64,000 nucleotides of DNA from Sphaerosporella brunnea (Eukaryota > Ascomycota > Pezizomycetes > Pezizales > Pyronemataceae). The notes below the pieces were generated by a model. That model ran no database searches. It worked only from the letters and a program-made list of their open reading frames with translations, and was not told the DNA's origin. Position numbers and translations under genes: made by a program. How positions within the stretch are numbered: position 1 is the first letter of the stretch; every line of letters starts with the position of its first letter. Where the stretch lies: positions 24,300 to 88,299 of the forward strand of contig VXIS01000202.1 in assembly GCA_008704415.1 (NCBI GenBank), written 5' to 3'. Shown piece after piece: positions 13,023 through 24,244 of this stretch.

Positions 13023-13594
13023 CCGCCACGTCCACTACCACCGCCACAGAGGGATGATGATACTTTCTTCCGGAAACACGCAATCCGAATACAACAGGAT
13101 GGCCCTGGAGGTGCGTGCAAAAGAACAAGCAATCTTCTGCCAAGATTCGATCATATTTCGGTCACTTTCGTTCCCACGCCCGTTCTTTCTTTGCCCACCT
13201 CCCGCCCCACAGACGCGCCGCCGCCGCCACCACCCCCACGCAACCCATCCACCAAACAAACGCATCTCCATCACCGCCGGGCCTGGAGATCCATCCACAT
13301 AAATCCCCTCCCCCTCTTCCCCTTCTCTCTGATCTTCGTCACGAATCAACAATCACCCCTCTTCAAATTATTGATCACCGCTATCTGATAACAAACTCCC
13401 GCCTTCTCTGCCTCGCGCCAAGGTAAAGTTCCCGTCCCACGTGCCTCCCATGCCGTTCCCCACTACGTCCTCCCCCGCCATTAGCCCCGCCAAACGCCGA
13501 CCCATCCAGAGTACGTAGCTCACCGTACTGACACGCAGCAGGTGTCCTGCATCCGTCCCCCAACCAGTGAGTTAACGAAACAAGATTTAAAGCC
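13023..13594. promoter_or_regulatory. CKB1 leader region
   Basis: Pyrimidine-rich on the plus strand, with no gene. GTAAAG at 13423 and CAG at 13536-13538 could bound a 5' UTR intron of CKB1; this is inference only. Confidence 0.4.
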
Positions 13595-14422
13595 ATGGCC
13601 GCCAACCAAACTGACGCACTCACCCGTAAAGTGGATGACTACAACTCCGAGACGGATTCCGACTACACCTCTTACTGGCGGGACTGGTTTGTGGCAACGC
13701 GGGGTCATGAGTACTTCTGCGAGATCGATGAGGAGTACTTGACGGACCGTTTCAACCTCACGGGCTTGCAGGCGGAAGTCCAATACTACCAGTATGCCCT
13801 GGATCTGATTACCGACGTCTTCGACTTCGATTGCGACGACGACATCCGCGAGCAGATCGAGAAGTCGGCGCGGCACTTGTACGGACTTGTTCACGCGCGG
13901 TACATCATCACGACGCGGGGGTTACAGAAGATGGTAACTTCTTCCTCTTCCTCCTTCCATCTGTTTCGATCGAACACCACTGACTCTCTCCAGCTGGAGA
14001 AATACAAGAAATTCGACTTTGGCCGGTGCCCACGCGTCTTCTGCCGTGCCCACCCGCTCCTTCCCATCGGCCTGAGCGATCTTCCCCATACCAAGAGCGT
14101 AAAGCTCTACTGCGCCAAATGCGAAGACGTGTATAGTCCCAAGTCCTCTCGCCATGCCAGCATCGATGGCGCCTACTTCGGCACGTCCTTCCCGCACATC
14201 CTCTTCCAAGTGTACCCCGCATTCATCCCGGCCAAGAGCAACGAGCGCTACTCACCGCGCTGCTTCGGGTTCAAGACACACGCGGTCGCGGCACTCGCCC
14301 GTTGGCAGGAACAAAAGCGCGATGAACAGGACCGAAGGCTAGCACAGGTAGGCATCGAGGTCAAGCGCGAGGATGACGACGAGCCAGAGGGCAGCAGCGA
14401 GGGAGAGGAGTTCTCGCGATAG
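13595..14422 (+). CDS. CKB1: Casein kinase II regulatory subunit beta
   Basis: Dimeric regulatory subunit that assembles the CK2 holoenzyme and guides substrate choice. Exons are 13595-13933 and 13994-14422 (255 aa). The 60-nt intron is a stop-free multiple of three; it is spliced here because its removal restores GLQKMLEKYKKFDFGRCPRV. Features in order are a DSDYTSYWRDWFVATRGHEY N-terminal lobe, an acidic DVFDFDCDDDIRE stretch, and the zinc-binding cysteines C125, C130, C153 and C156 that form the dimer interface. SSRHASIDGAYFGTSFPH is the conserved core, and an acidic Asp/Glu/Ser tail follows. The length fits fungal CK2 beta. Confidence 0.95.
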   Translation: MAANQTDALTRKVDDYNSETDSDYTSYWRDWFVATRGHEYFCEIDEEYLTDRFNLTGLQAEVQYYQYALDLITDVFDFDCDDDIREQIEKSARHLYGLVHARYIITTRGLQKMVTSSSSSFHLFRSNTTDSLQLEKYKKFDFGRCPRVFCRAHPLLPIGLSDLPHTKSVKLYCAKCEDVYSPKSSRHASIDGAYFGTSFPHILFQVYPAFIPAKSNERYSPRCFGFKTHAVAALARWQEQKRDEQDRRLAQVGIEVKREDDDEPEGSSEGEEFSR

Positions 14423-14881
14423 ACTCGCGGGCGTGGGGCTAAGCTGAGGGAGCTTGTCAGGGCAGCGTTGGTGCATAAAGCTGTGGCGTCATTGTTCTGG
14501 AGGAGATAATCGGGGTGGTCGGTGGGAGTGATGATAGGGAGGTGTAGACATGGCCGCTTTCTTGGTTTTCATCCTTTTTTTTCACGGGAGCTAGGTTCAT
14601 CATGTTCTGCTTCTGCTGCTTTTGTTGCTGCTGCTTGTCCGTGTAATTTCTGCTTTTTTTCTAGTTCCCTTTTTTTTATTTTACTGCATTTTGCTCCCCT
14701 TTTTGTTTGCGCATGAGCACGCTTTCTACTATCTTCTTCTGACTGGAGTTAGGTGCGGATGATGTTGATGGGAGTTCTCAGCTACTAGAAGGGAGAGGGA
14801 ATCTACACTATTTTTTACAGCTCTTTTTTTCTTTACCCGGTTATGTGTCATGCGAATGTACGTTATCGTGAGGCCTGAGGC
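14423..14881. other. Converging 3' ends of CKB1 and RPC25
   Basis: T-rich stretch with several oligo-T runs that could serve as efficiency or polyadenylation elements. No gene seen. Confidence 0.45.
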
Positions 14882-15687
14882 CTATTCTGCAGCCTCTTCT
14901 CCGTTTCCCAAAGCCTCATCTTCCCACCAGGCCACGAGACCCATACCAGCCTGCTGCGCTGACGCCTGAACCAGCCATCAGTCTGAGCCCCTCCCACCAC
15001 ACCCTCACCCAGGAGAACTCACAATAATCCTATACGGCGGCTTCCTCTCGACCTCTCTACTGCCTTCCAGCAGATGCGGTGGCACGGGTAGCTGGTCTTC
15101 AAAGGTTTCCTCCTCGACCCTGAAGCGGATGACCTCATTCTTGTCCATATAGAACTTGTTCTCTTCGTTGTTCCAGACCCAGACATTCTCCTTGACGTCG
15201 TAGGTGGTGCCCTCGAACAGGTACGTAGCGGGGATGAAGATCTCGTCGAAGAAGTCTGTACGCACGTTGATTCCGTGGCGACTGCTCGACGAGATGCGTC
15301 CGGTCAAGACTTCGCCCTTGAACGGCCGGAACACGACAAGTCGGAACTCGACGGTTACATGTGCGCTGCCTGACCCGTGGCTGATCATGCCCTCGGTGAC
15401 ACGCTGTATGTCGTAGAGCGTGATGCAGAGCCCGAGGTTGTAGACTACCTACTGGGAAGGCGAGCGTCAGCGAAGCCCGAGCGAGCAACAAGTGGGAGTA
15501 AAGGGAGGAGAAGAGACTTTGTTGGCGTATTTGGCATTGATCTGGTCTTCGAGCGCGTCCACCGTGCGCTTCGAAAAGTCTTCAGGGTCGACAATTACGA
15601 GGTCACTGAAGGAGCTCTGTTCTTGTTAGCCCCTTCCCCTCGACAACAATTCCTTCCCCAGAGGGGGGAACGAACGAGGATAAACAT
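14882..15687 (-). CDS. RPC25: RNA polymerase III subunit Rpc25 (Rpc8)
   Basis: Stalk subunit of Pol III, paralogue of Rpb7, used in initiation with Rpc17. Exons are 15676-15687, 15518-15616, 15023-15448 and 14882-14965 (206 aa). The first exon encodes only MFIL. The SHS2/Rpb7-N domain follows (SSFSDLVIVDPEDFSKRTVD, then ALEDQINAKYANKVVYNLGL), then the OB-fold part with VEFRLVVFRPFKGEVLTGRI, FFDEIFIPATYLFEGT and VWVWNNEENKFYMDKNEVIR. VEFRLVVFRPFKGEVL and the C-terminal YRIIASAQQAGMGLVAWWED separate it from Rpb7. The donor of intron 1 is an unusual GTTCGT, and intron 2 uses a CAGTAG acceptor where the second AG must be chosen to avoid a stop. Confidence 0.93.
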
Positions 15688-16738
15688 TCTTGCCGGGTCT
15701 GGGCAGATTGTGCTGGTGGAAGTGCACGTGGTGGGTTCTAGACCCCCACCAGCGCGTCGCGGGCGCGTCGTAATGAAACCGAAAATGTCACATTGGAGGT
15801 TCGGATTTGCTGAAGGATTCCGAGCCAGTGATATGCAACTCAGTCAGTGAGCAGCAGTTCATGTACTCACAGAGCTGTTCGGCCAGATCTGAAAGAAAAG
15901 AAAAGATATCGTCCTTAAGCTTGTTGACATCCAAGGCAATGACTGTCCGAGTAGGTGGAGTAAATCTGAGACCAGTTTACTAGTACTCTAGAAACCCCAA
16001 CCCCAAACTCGCAGCACCAAGCCACCAAAGTGATGTTCCAGCCACGACTCGATATCGATGCATGGCACCCGAAAACCAAACACGATCTCTGGCAGTAAGT
16101 TGTGCATGCTACATAGCAAAAGACGAGCAACCGCTTTTAGCTGCATCGCGAAATGTTTGCGAGCCAATTGCAGCAGTGTTGACGAATAACGGCATATATG
16201 AGCTTTTGCCTTTCATACTTCATCTTTTATCGCGCATGTACGAGTACTCTAGCTGGAATTATCTTCGGTCCGGACAACATGCATACACCACAGATGAAAA
16301 GAATGAAGCTGCCACACCGCCAGCAAGCAGCATGCATTAAGATCTCGTCGTACAAAGAAAGTCTGCCACCGCCCGCCTTACAAAAGCAGAAAAAACTATT
16401 TTACATCATCGATTTACCACATCTCGAACTGGGTCGTACTATTCCCCAGGCGCGCATCTTTAGAGCGGGGAAACGGAGGGGACAGAACCGATGCGTCCAC
16501 TGTCAGGGATTCGATGCCCACACTGCTTGCAGTGGATGGCCCGCACGTAGTGCATAGCCGCCGACTCAGGCTGCTGCGGCTGGCCGTAGCTGCGGCGCAG
16601 GGTTGGCCAATTCAGAAGACATGATGGCGGTGGTGGTGGTGCAGGAGGTTGAGGCGAAGTGAGTGCCAAAACTCCCATATCTGTTAAACAACCGTCACGC
16701 TGGGTCTAAGCAAAACAAATAAAAGCCCACATAGAGAC
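15688..16738. other. Intergenic region, no supported gene
   Basis: About 1 kb between RPC25 and the next minus-strand gene. A short minus-strand frame at 16460-16678 contains HCKQCGHRIP, resembling half of a zinc knuckle, but no second pair of cysteines follows. Nothing else was recognised. Confidence 0.4.
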
Positions 16739-17656
16739 CTAATCTTTTCTTCGCATCGTCTTGGCCCTCCGCTTCTTGAAGACGACACCATCACCAGGTG
16801 GGGCATCTTCCTCCTTTTTGATGGCGGCTTCCATTTCCTCGGTCTTGGCTGTAATCCCAGGGTAAAAGTCCACAAGCTCCTTCTTAACTCCATCGTCCGC
16901 CTTCGTCTCCTCTTTATCCGTACCCTCCTCTTTCTTCACCTTGAACGCGAAAGGCTTCTGCCCATCCTCCGCCTCGGCCTTCGGTTCAGCCCTAGCCAAC
17001 CCCTTCCCCTTCTTTGCGAAGAGTGCGTCCAGGTCGACTTCCTCCTCTTTAACGCCAGGGTAGGTGCGGGCCTGGATCTTGAAGCTCCTGATCTCCTTCT
17101 CGTCATGATCCAGCTCATCCCACTTCCGTTTCCTCTCTTTCTCCTCCAACTCCTTCTTCCTCGCCTCAGCCAATTCCAACTGGACTCTCTCCTTTTCGCT
17201 TAGCTCCGGCTTCGCCTCCTCGACAGAAACAACCGACCACTCTCCGGGCAGGGCCAAGTCCCCTCTGAACTCCTCCGGCATCGCAACCCCGAGCGCCTCC
17301 AGCTCCTTCATCTGCCTCTTCTTTTCCTCCGCCGTCAACGGCCGATTCGCGACGCCCCAGCGCTCTCCTTTCTTCAGTTCCGGCTTCGCAACAGATGGGG
17401 CGGATCCCGCCGCGGCAGCAGAACTGCTGCCTCCCCCGCCGACCAGCGCGTTGAGCCGGGCGACTTCTCGTTTCGCATTCTCGGAGGCGGCGGTGGCGCG
17501 CTCGTTGTCTTTGTGGAGGTCCCGCAGGAAGCGTTTTAGCGCGGACTGATGCTTTGCGGTTGCCTCGTGGTTTTTGCGGCCGAGAGGCGTGTCGGTTACG
17601 AAGTCTTTGCAGTGCTTGCACCAATATTTGGGAATCGATTTCCAGTATTCGGACAT
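16739..17656 (-). CDS. U1-type (matrin) C2H2 zinc-finger protein, WBP4/FBP21-like
   Basis: Probably a spliceosome-associated protein. It is a single exon of 305 aa. The U1-type finger lies at 11-40, with C13 and C16 paired to H30 and H36 (YWCKHCKDFV, then GRKNHEATAKHQ). A coiled-coil region follows (about 40-70), then an Ala/Ser linker, RWGVANRPLTAEEKKRQMKE, and a charged Lys/Glu-rich second half. The C-terminus ends in FKKRRAKTMRRKD, a likely nuclear signal. WW domains as in animal WBP4 were not seen, which fits the short fungal members. Function is inferred from the finger type and overall design. Confidence 0.85.
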   Translation of the reverse strand: MSEYWKSIPKYWCKHCKDFVTDTPLGRKNHEATAKHQSALKRFLRDLHKDNERATAASENAKREVARLNALVGGGGSSSAAAAGSAPSVAKPELKKGERWGVANRPLTAEEKKRQMKELEALGVAMPEEFRGDLALPGEWSVVSVEEAKPELSEKERVQLELAEARKKELEEKERKRKWDELDHDEKEIRSFKIQARTYPGVKEEEVDLDALFAKKGKGLARAEPKAEAEDGQKPFAFKVKKEEGTDKEETKADDGVKKELVDFYPGITAKTEEMEAAIKKEEDAPPGDGVVFKKRRAKTMRRKD

Positions 17657-17948
17657 TTTGTGATTGGCGTTGTTGCTGGGTTGAGGTGTGAGACGCGTTG
17701 TGATGACAGAGGATGAAACAAGGTGTGGTCTGTGCACGGCTTAGGTAATTTTAATACCATCCCGCAACTTCAACTTCTTGTAGATTTCATTATCCATACC
17801 TATTGCTACAGCTCTTGCAGGCACGAGAGTTCACCTAATTCTCGGGGCAAAATTTCCTGGCCGGGTGAAGGAATGACACCACATCCACGATTCAAAAAAA
17901 AAGGCCGTCTCGCGTATCATATCAAAAATATACATAATAACATTAATA

Positions 17949-18179
17949 TTAACGCCCCCGAGTACTTATTCCCCCTGAACCCGACCTCGAGGAAGCAGAT
18001 TTCTTTGACCCCGCTCCCGATCCTGATCCTGATTGCGAGGTACTAGCTCTCGGATTTGATCTCGAGGAATTATTCCATGGTCCTTGTGACATACGCACGT
18101 TGTCCGCGTAGCCACAGCATTCACAGCTGTTGTTCCAGTCGGCGTTGAGGTGAGCGCAGTGGGGGCATTTCCAGGCCAT
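17949..18179 (-). CDS. RanBP2-type zinc-finger microprotein 1
   Basis: Single-exon 76-aa protein. The first 24 residues are one RanBP2-type finger: W3-x-C5-x2-C8, N12, then C19 and C22 (MAWKCPHCAHLN, then SCECCGY). The remainder is a Ser/Arg/Gly-rich low-complexity tail, probably disordered. Such fingers bind ubiquitin or single-stranded RNA; which applies is not visible here. The start at 18179 is the only ATG before the finger. A second protein with the same finger type lies about 770 nt upstream at 18951-19106 on the same strand. Confidence 0.72.
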   Translation of the reverse strand: MAWKCPHCAHLNADWNNSCECCGYADNVRMSQGPWNNSSRSNPRASTSQSGSGSGAGSKKSASSRSGSGGISTRGR

Positions 18180-18950
18180 TTGTTAGATGCGAAGTATTTA
18201 GTTAAGTGTCTTTTTTTGTTTTTTTCGGCTGTGTGGTTAGTTTCTTCGATTTGTTGACTTGATATAATCCGAGATGAGGGAAAAATGGATTTCTGTAATT
18301 TGTACTTGCTATGAGGCATGAGTTGCCACTAAAATTGACAGTTGAAAAGATCAAAGATTCTATGCCCCACCGGGTGGCGTTCGATGGCATCCAATTCAGC
18401 ATAGTATCTATACTCTAATGGGTGCTCTGACAAACCACCCGACGGAAATCTTTCCATTGTACCTATAAACGCTCCCCCTCCCCCTACCAGGTGTTGGTCC
18501 AGCGATCTTCAGCAAGTTGTCTGACAAGAAATTACTACACTTTTGTGCCTTGTTTTCCGCTATGTACGTAACTCCCTTCCTTTCGCGGCGCTCTCCAGCC
18601 AAGCTCCCGTTAAACGTGCAAAAAACGGGGCCTTCGGCGCGGCGGCAGAATATCCAAGGCGGGATTGACTAATATTGGCCATGGGCCTGCGGTTGAACGG
18701 CAGGAGTGTGGCGACTTCCTGATATCACCGGATTGGGAAATATACCCGTGGGGGTGGCGAGTGATAACATGTGTTTGGCTGCTTTCTTTGACAGCTTTTG
18801 TGAAGTTGTTGACTGGAAGAATATACAGCAGCAAAACAAAAAACGCCCCCCAAACACTCCACCCCGAAAAAAAAAACCGTGATAACGCCAGAAATCCAAC
18901 CTCCAATCCAACGCCGCAAAACCCCACCATTCGTATTGCTCCGTTAAGCT
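18180..18950. other. Spacer between the two zinc-finger microprotein genes
   Basis: No supported gene. AT-rich near 18180-18330. Open frames on both strands lack protein-like composition. Confidence 0.4.
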
Positions 18951-19106
18951 CTATCGTATGAAATCTTGGTAGCCGCAGATGCACGAGCTCGCTTGGTCTG
19001 GTCGGACTTGCGCACAGTGTGGGCATTTCCACGACAGGTTAATTTTCGTTGCTGGAGAAGACGCTCGAGGGGTGGTTGGCAGAGTTCGGTTGAGCGTTGA
19101 AGACAT
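18951..19106 (-). CDS. RanBP2-like zinc-finger microprotein 2
   Basis: Single-exon frame of 51 aa, too short for most gene finders. A Ser/Thr-rich N-terminus leads into SWKCPHCAQVRPDQASSCIC, then GYQDFIR and the stop. Cysteines are C28, C31, C42 and C44. The WKCPHC core and the spacing to the third cysteine match the 17949-18179 protein, but the last pair is CxC instead of CxxC and the conserved Asn is replaced by Arg. It may be a diverged paralogue or a decaying copy. An in-frame upstream ATG at 19300-19307 exists in overlapping frames, and expression is unknown. Confidence 0.55.
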   Translation of the reverse strand: MSSTLNRTLPTTPRASSPATKINLSWKCPHCAQVRPDQASSCICGYQDFIR

Positions 19107-22078
19107 GGTCGAATACAGAAAGTCGTAGGAATCGTCGGGTCGTATTGTATGCCCGCAGGTGGTCGGATAGATGGAGATAGAGAACAGCCCTCTCTCTTCT
19201 CCCTCGGGGATCCAGGGGTCATTATGTATCCTGGAGCACCAGGTTGTCGAGCATCTAGAACCATACTTGTAAACATAACATTCAAAAAAAGTCTTGCCAT
19301 GTTTCAATGTACCTACATAAGGCTATTTTGGAATCCAAGAAAGGCCTTTCGAGACGTAGATCCAGCGGTACGAGAACTGCCGACTCCGCCAAGCAAGTGG
19401 AAGCCCGGAGGTTCACCCCGTCGCGCTATGGACCGCCGTGCCGGCCGTCAAGCTCGTGATTGCGGTTGTTTCAGTGGCTAAGAAAAGCTTGGGTCTTTGG
19501 TACAGCGGGTGGCGGTTTTTCGGGTTGGTCATATGTAGATATAACGGATGCGAATTAGTAACTCCCTCACAGCCGTGAGTGACTAGTAATGGTGAGACCT
19601 AGCCCGTGGGCCTAGTCTCACCATACATTAAGTACTTAGTACTTAGCTAAGCTTATCGCACCGCTAAAGGGGCGGCAATGTGGGATAATGGTATTAATGG
19701 TGTTGGTACTTCTTTCCGTCAGTCGTTAGGTATTGGCAGCTCTTGCGTGGCGTTGCACATGCGGTTGAGATGACCCCTTCTTGAGTCTTGGTTCCGAGTG
19801 GGGCGAGGGCTCCGGCGAGATGTCCCGGGCCGGACTCAGTATGGTCTCGAGCTCACCGAGTGACAAACTGTGAAGAGCGCTGGCATGGGAAATTTTCTGG
19901 CTCCCCTGGGCAATACAAGTGGAGTATTTAGGAGGGTATACATTAGGTACTTCACCAGAAGATCCGGATTGGACATCGATATAACTAGATTACACTAGAT
20001 CCTGTAGATGGGCATTAATGCACGAATACTCGTACAACAGCACTGCAGTACTGTCGCGCAGGGTACCTACCCAATACACAAGGGAAAAGGCCAAGCCTAT
20101 TCCTTCATTTACAAAGCCCCAAATAGACGTTCATAATTGCACTTGTCAAAATCCCCAGCAGTTGTGTGGCGATGATGTTTCCGGATCCGCCACGAAAAGG
20201 CCCCGGACGTCCGACTCAACGCCCCCGTCCTGATACGATTTCCATGATTGAGGTGGCCGTGGCTGTCTCCCGGGGCGGACCCCGTCCAAATCCCCGCACT
20301 CAGATCAAACTTTGAGATAGTCATCCCTTCTCATCAGCTATTTTACATGCTCCGATTTGTGGTTTTCCTAGGCCCAGCTCCGAACCTGCAGCTGCCTTGT
20401 TCTGATTGCTTTTCTTCTTTTTAGCACCTTTCTGCAACTTACAATTCGTCAAAGGAATCTCTTTAGTATCTACCTTTTGTTGGCAGTGAAGCGGAGATTA
20501 ACAACCCCGAATATGTTCTATATACCGCCGATCAATATTCTTGTTTTGAACCGTGATAAATCGGCAAACGTGCTCTCTTAAGCACTATCAGTTGTCCGCA
20601 TTAAACTCACTCCACAGATACGAAATTACTAGCCATAGTAGCCAAGATGTAGAGCCGGAGGAAAGACTACTGGGGAGCAGCGGGAAAGGAAGAGCAGCGG
20701 CAAAAGCTGCCAGAAGGACTGCCAGGCGAGGAGAGAGAAGGGCAAGTTTGGGCTCAAACTCTCTATTTGCTGGCCTCAACTAAGACCCTCAAATATCCAC
20801 CTCTCCATAAGATGCGGTCCCGACTCCACGCCAATCAGAAGCAGCACCCCATCTCGATGGACTCCACGGCGACTGGCTGTGTTGAACGTCCGCATGGAAT
20901 AAGATGCTGGGTTTCGTCGCGCGCTCGACTCGGTTCTCCATGATCGGAATGAGACTAGTCCCGACATCCGTAATTTAGATCCCATTAAGCAGCCCAAGCA
21001 GCTGGCGGTATTAATCCGGACGATATTGGCTTTCATGAGGGATCAGAACCCTACAGGCCGTTCGGAAAAACTATCGACTGGGGGTGGGTGAGGTACTTTC
21101 TGCATGAATCGGCCAGAGAGCGTCATACCATTCCTGTTTTCTGAGGTCTTCGTGGGTGAAGATAAAAAAAAAATTTTTTAAAAAAAATGGGCATAGATAG
21201 AGGCGTCACTATAGTAAAGATGCAATCAGTGCCTTCTTTCACTTGCTGCTATGTGGTCCAGACGCATAAGATAGCAGGAGGCCATGGAAGGATCGAATGC
21301 CACACAGTGAAGCTTCTCTGCCCACTCCAGCACTCCCATCTGCAACACAGCAACCACAGGTATCCACATTCCTTCCTCGCAGATTTCCTTCAACTCGCAC
21401 CATGGAGACGAAATGTTCGCCGATGATCAGATGAACTTCGACACAAACAAGCAGGTACCAGCACAAAGTCGATCGCGACCACAAAGGCACATTAAATCAC
21501 CCGTATTAAAGTCATGTTGCTTCCTCAGTTCAACTTTCAGTTCAACATCGGAGTCAAGAGATGTTCCTGAATGCACAAAACACTACCAATCCGGTACTGT
21601 AAGTAGGTCCGGCGAGAGCATTACAGAGGGGTGTGTCGTGCGTGGTTAATTGGTTGAGCTAATGAGATTGGCAGGTCAATAGACTATTTGTACCGGCTGC
21701 GAGAATGGGGCCCTCAACACGAAACTTAATGTGGAGTAATGTTTTCGGATTGTTATCCACTTCTCTGCTTCAGTATGAGCTCTTACTCGAAGCCCTGGGC
21801 GAAAAACGGCCCGCCCTGGGTGAGAAAGATGCCTAACCTTTTGCACACCGGCGCAAATAGTCTGAGCGCAAGCGCAAGCGCATCGAAAGTTGTTTGTCAA
21901 TGCATATTGCTTGAGTCTTAAGGGAAGGCCTGTAGATACTTTATATGGACGGTGTTTGTTGACCATCTCCATGACCAATGTAATGTGAGTGACGCGCCAT
22001 GCTCAAGCCAAGCCTCAGTGAACGCGAACTTCACCTTCACGGTGGTGAGTGCGACGTCATTCCACACAACAGTGGACA
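19107..22078. other. Gene-poor region of about 3 kb
   Basis: No supported gene. Contains a hairpin at 19589-19624, short palindromes near 19628-19652, and a run of A, T and A tracts at 21167-21188. The part next to 22079 is the CWF19 promoter. Open frames are short and lack recognisable motifs. Confidence 0.45.
19589..19624. repeat. Short imperfect hairpin
   Basis: ATGGTGAGAC pairs perfectly with GTCTCACCAT over 10 bp, and the inner parts pair further with one bulge on each side around a GTG turn. It lies in a gene-poor stretch and has no terminator-like T run. Confidence 0.6.
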
Positions 22079-24244
22079 ATGGCCGACAACAGCAACAAAG
22101 ACGAACGAGCACGGCGCTCGGAAGAGAAATACAGCAGCCGTCGACGCGACAGATCTCGAGACCGTGAGCGCCACAGAAACCCCGAAAAGGACAGCGACCG
22201 ACTCGGATCCCACCGACGCCACCATCACCATCACCGTTCCCACCGGCACCGTTCTAAAGAGCGGCGCCACCACCGCTCACGCTCACGCTCACGCTCACCG
22301 GGAGACCGGGAGCATAGGAAAAAGCGGTCGCGACGTGAGGACGAGGAGCGACACCATCACAAGTCTCGACGCGATGAGGATGAAAAGGACACGCAGATGG
22401 AAGAGCTACCCGTGGAAACTCCGGCTGCCACTTCCACTTCCTCCGCAAAACGTGATGCGTGGATGCTAGAGCCCAGCACGGATTTTATCGACTACACGCA
22501 AAAGGGCGTGCGGAAGGAATCGCCAAAACGTACCGCGGCGCCGGATTACCGTCCCATCATCCACAAGAACGAATTGAACCAGCAGCTGCGTGAGGGGAAA
22601 TCATTGGATGAGTATGCAGACGACGAGGACGCGACGAAGCCCGGGGAGGTGGCATACACCTTCGGCGATCCCGGGTCTAGCTGGAGGATGAAGAAGTTGA
22701 AGCGGTGTTATGAAGCCGCGAATGATAGGGGTGTGGATATTGAGGTCATCGCATTGGAACGCTACGGGGACCTACGCTTATTTGATGATGCCCGCGAAGA
22801 GGAAATGGAGTTGGAGAGAAGGGAGATGTATGGCGTGGACCGCAGGGATGCAAAGGAGAAGCCTACCGGAGAATTGTGGCGGGAGCGACTGAAGAAGCGA
22901 CAGGAGGTAGAGAGCAAAATTGCGGAGCGGGAGGCGACCGAAAGACAGGAACACATTTCTCAGGCTGCCCCTCCAAAACCGGCTACTAAAGTCTTGGGTC
23001 AGACCGCCTTGAACAAAATGCGGGCGGCATTAATGAAGGCGCAGCTGCGCGGCGACCCTCAGGCGGCAAAGATGGAGGAAGAGTATAATGCTGCTATGGA
23101 GGCAGCGAGACAAGGTGCACAGATTGAAGACAATGTGGTGGTATTGTCTGCGATGGATAGCCGGCAGCTTGCGGGGTTGGAAGGGCGAGTCGGAAGGGAG
23201 GTAGTGCTAGGGAAGAAGGGTAAAGTGGTTGAAAACGAAGACATGACAATCGAGGATATGCTCCGAGAAGAGAAGATTACGAGAGGCCAGGGCACTGGAC
23301 GACAGATGGCTGAAAGGATATCTCGGGACGCCAAGTTCGACGTGAGTCCCTCAGTGCATCAAATCGCAATCAATCACTAACCCCTTCAGAATAACCTTGA
23401 CTATCTCGATGAGAACGCAGCCAAACTTGCAAAGCGAGTTCAAAAGAACGAGATTGACATCAAGAACATGGCCATAAACGACTTCAAGAAGATGCAGAAA
23501 GTCCTCGACACATGTCCACTATGTCAGCAGGACGAAAAACACCCACTTGCTCCCGTAATTTCCCTAGGAACAAGAGTGTTCCTGACACTCCCTACTGAGC
23601 CTGAACTGTGCAGTGGAGGTGCCATCATCGTGCCAATTCAGCATAGAACAAACATGATGGAGTGTGACGACGATGAGTGGGAGGAAGTCAGGGTTCGTAT
23701 CCTCCCCCATGACTGCACTCAGTCCCTACTGACAATCGCACAGAACTTTATGAAGAGCCTCACGCGCATGTACGCTTCCCAAAACCTCGACGTAATCTTC
23801 TACGAAAACGCCGCCTCGCCACAGCGACGTAGGCACGCAGCAATCTATGCGGTGCCGCTCCCACAAGACCTGGGCAAAGTAGCGCCAGCCTATTTCAAAG
23901 AGGCCATCCTCTCCTCGGACGAGCAATGGTCCCAGCACAAGCCGATCATCGACACGCTCAAGAGCGGGCTCGGGAAAAACGCATTCCGCCGATCCCTGGT
24001 CAAGGAAATGCCATATTTCCATGTGTGGTTCACGATAGATGGCGGAATGGGTCATATCATCGAGGACGAAAACCGTTGGCCAAAAGGCGATCTTTTTGCA
24101 AGGGAGCTGCTCGGTGGTATGCTAGAATGCGAGCCGAACGTCATCAAGAAACAGGGGCGCTGGCGGGGTGGTAGAGATCCCCGCGAGGGGAAGTTCAGGG
24201 AAGCGTGGGATAAGTGGGATTGGACAAAGGTCCTGTATGGTTAG
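22079..24244 (+). CDS. CWF19: CWF19-like splicing factor (CwfJ domains)
   Basis: Spliceosome-associated protein of the Cwf19/CWF19L2 family, linked to late spliceosome and lariat turnover. Exons are 22079-23341, 23390-23692 and 23744-24244 (688 aa). The start is the MADNSNKDERAR ATG; an in-frame ATG at 22049 is less likely. The N-terminus is Arg/Ser/His-rich with a six-residue His-containing run and RSRSRSRS repeats encoded by CGCTCA units. A charged middle (about 130-440) precedes the two CwfJ domains: DTCPLCQQDEKHPLAPVISL, then PIQHRTNMMECDDDEW (first), and NFMKSLTRMY, VIFYENA, WDKWDWTKVL (second). The second intron (51 nt) is stop-free and in frame; splicing restores EEVRNFMKSLTRMY. Confidence 0.93.

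Noticed and set aside
16460..16678. Minus-strand frame with HCKQCGHRIP resembling half of a zinc finger
   Set aside because: No second Cys/His pair follows, and a poly-Pro N-terminus comes from a repeat. Insufficient evidence for a gene.
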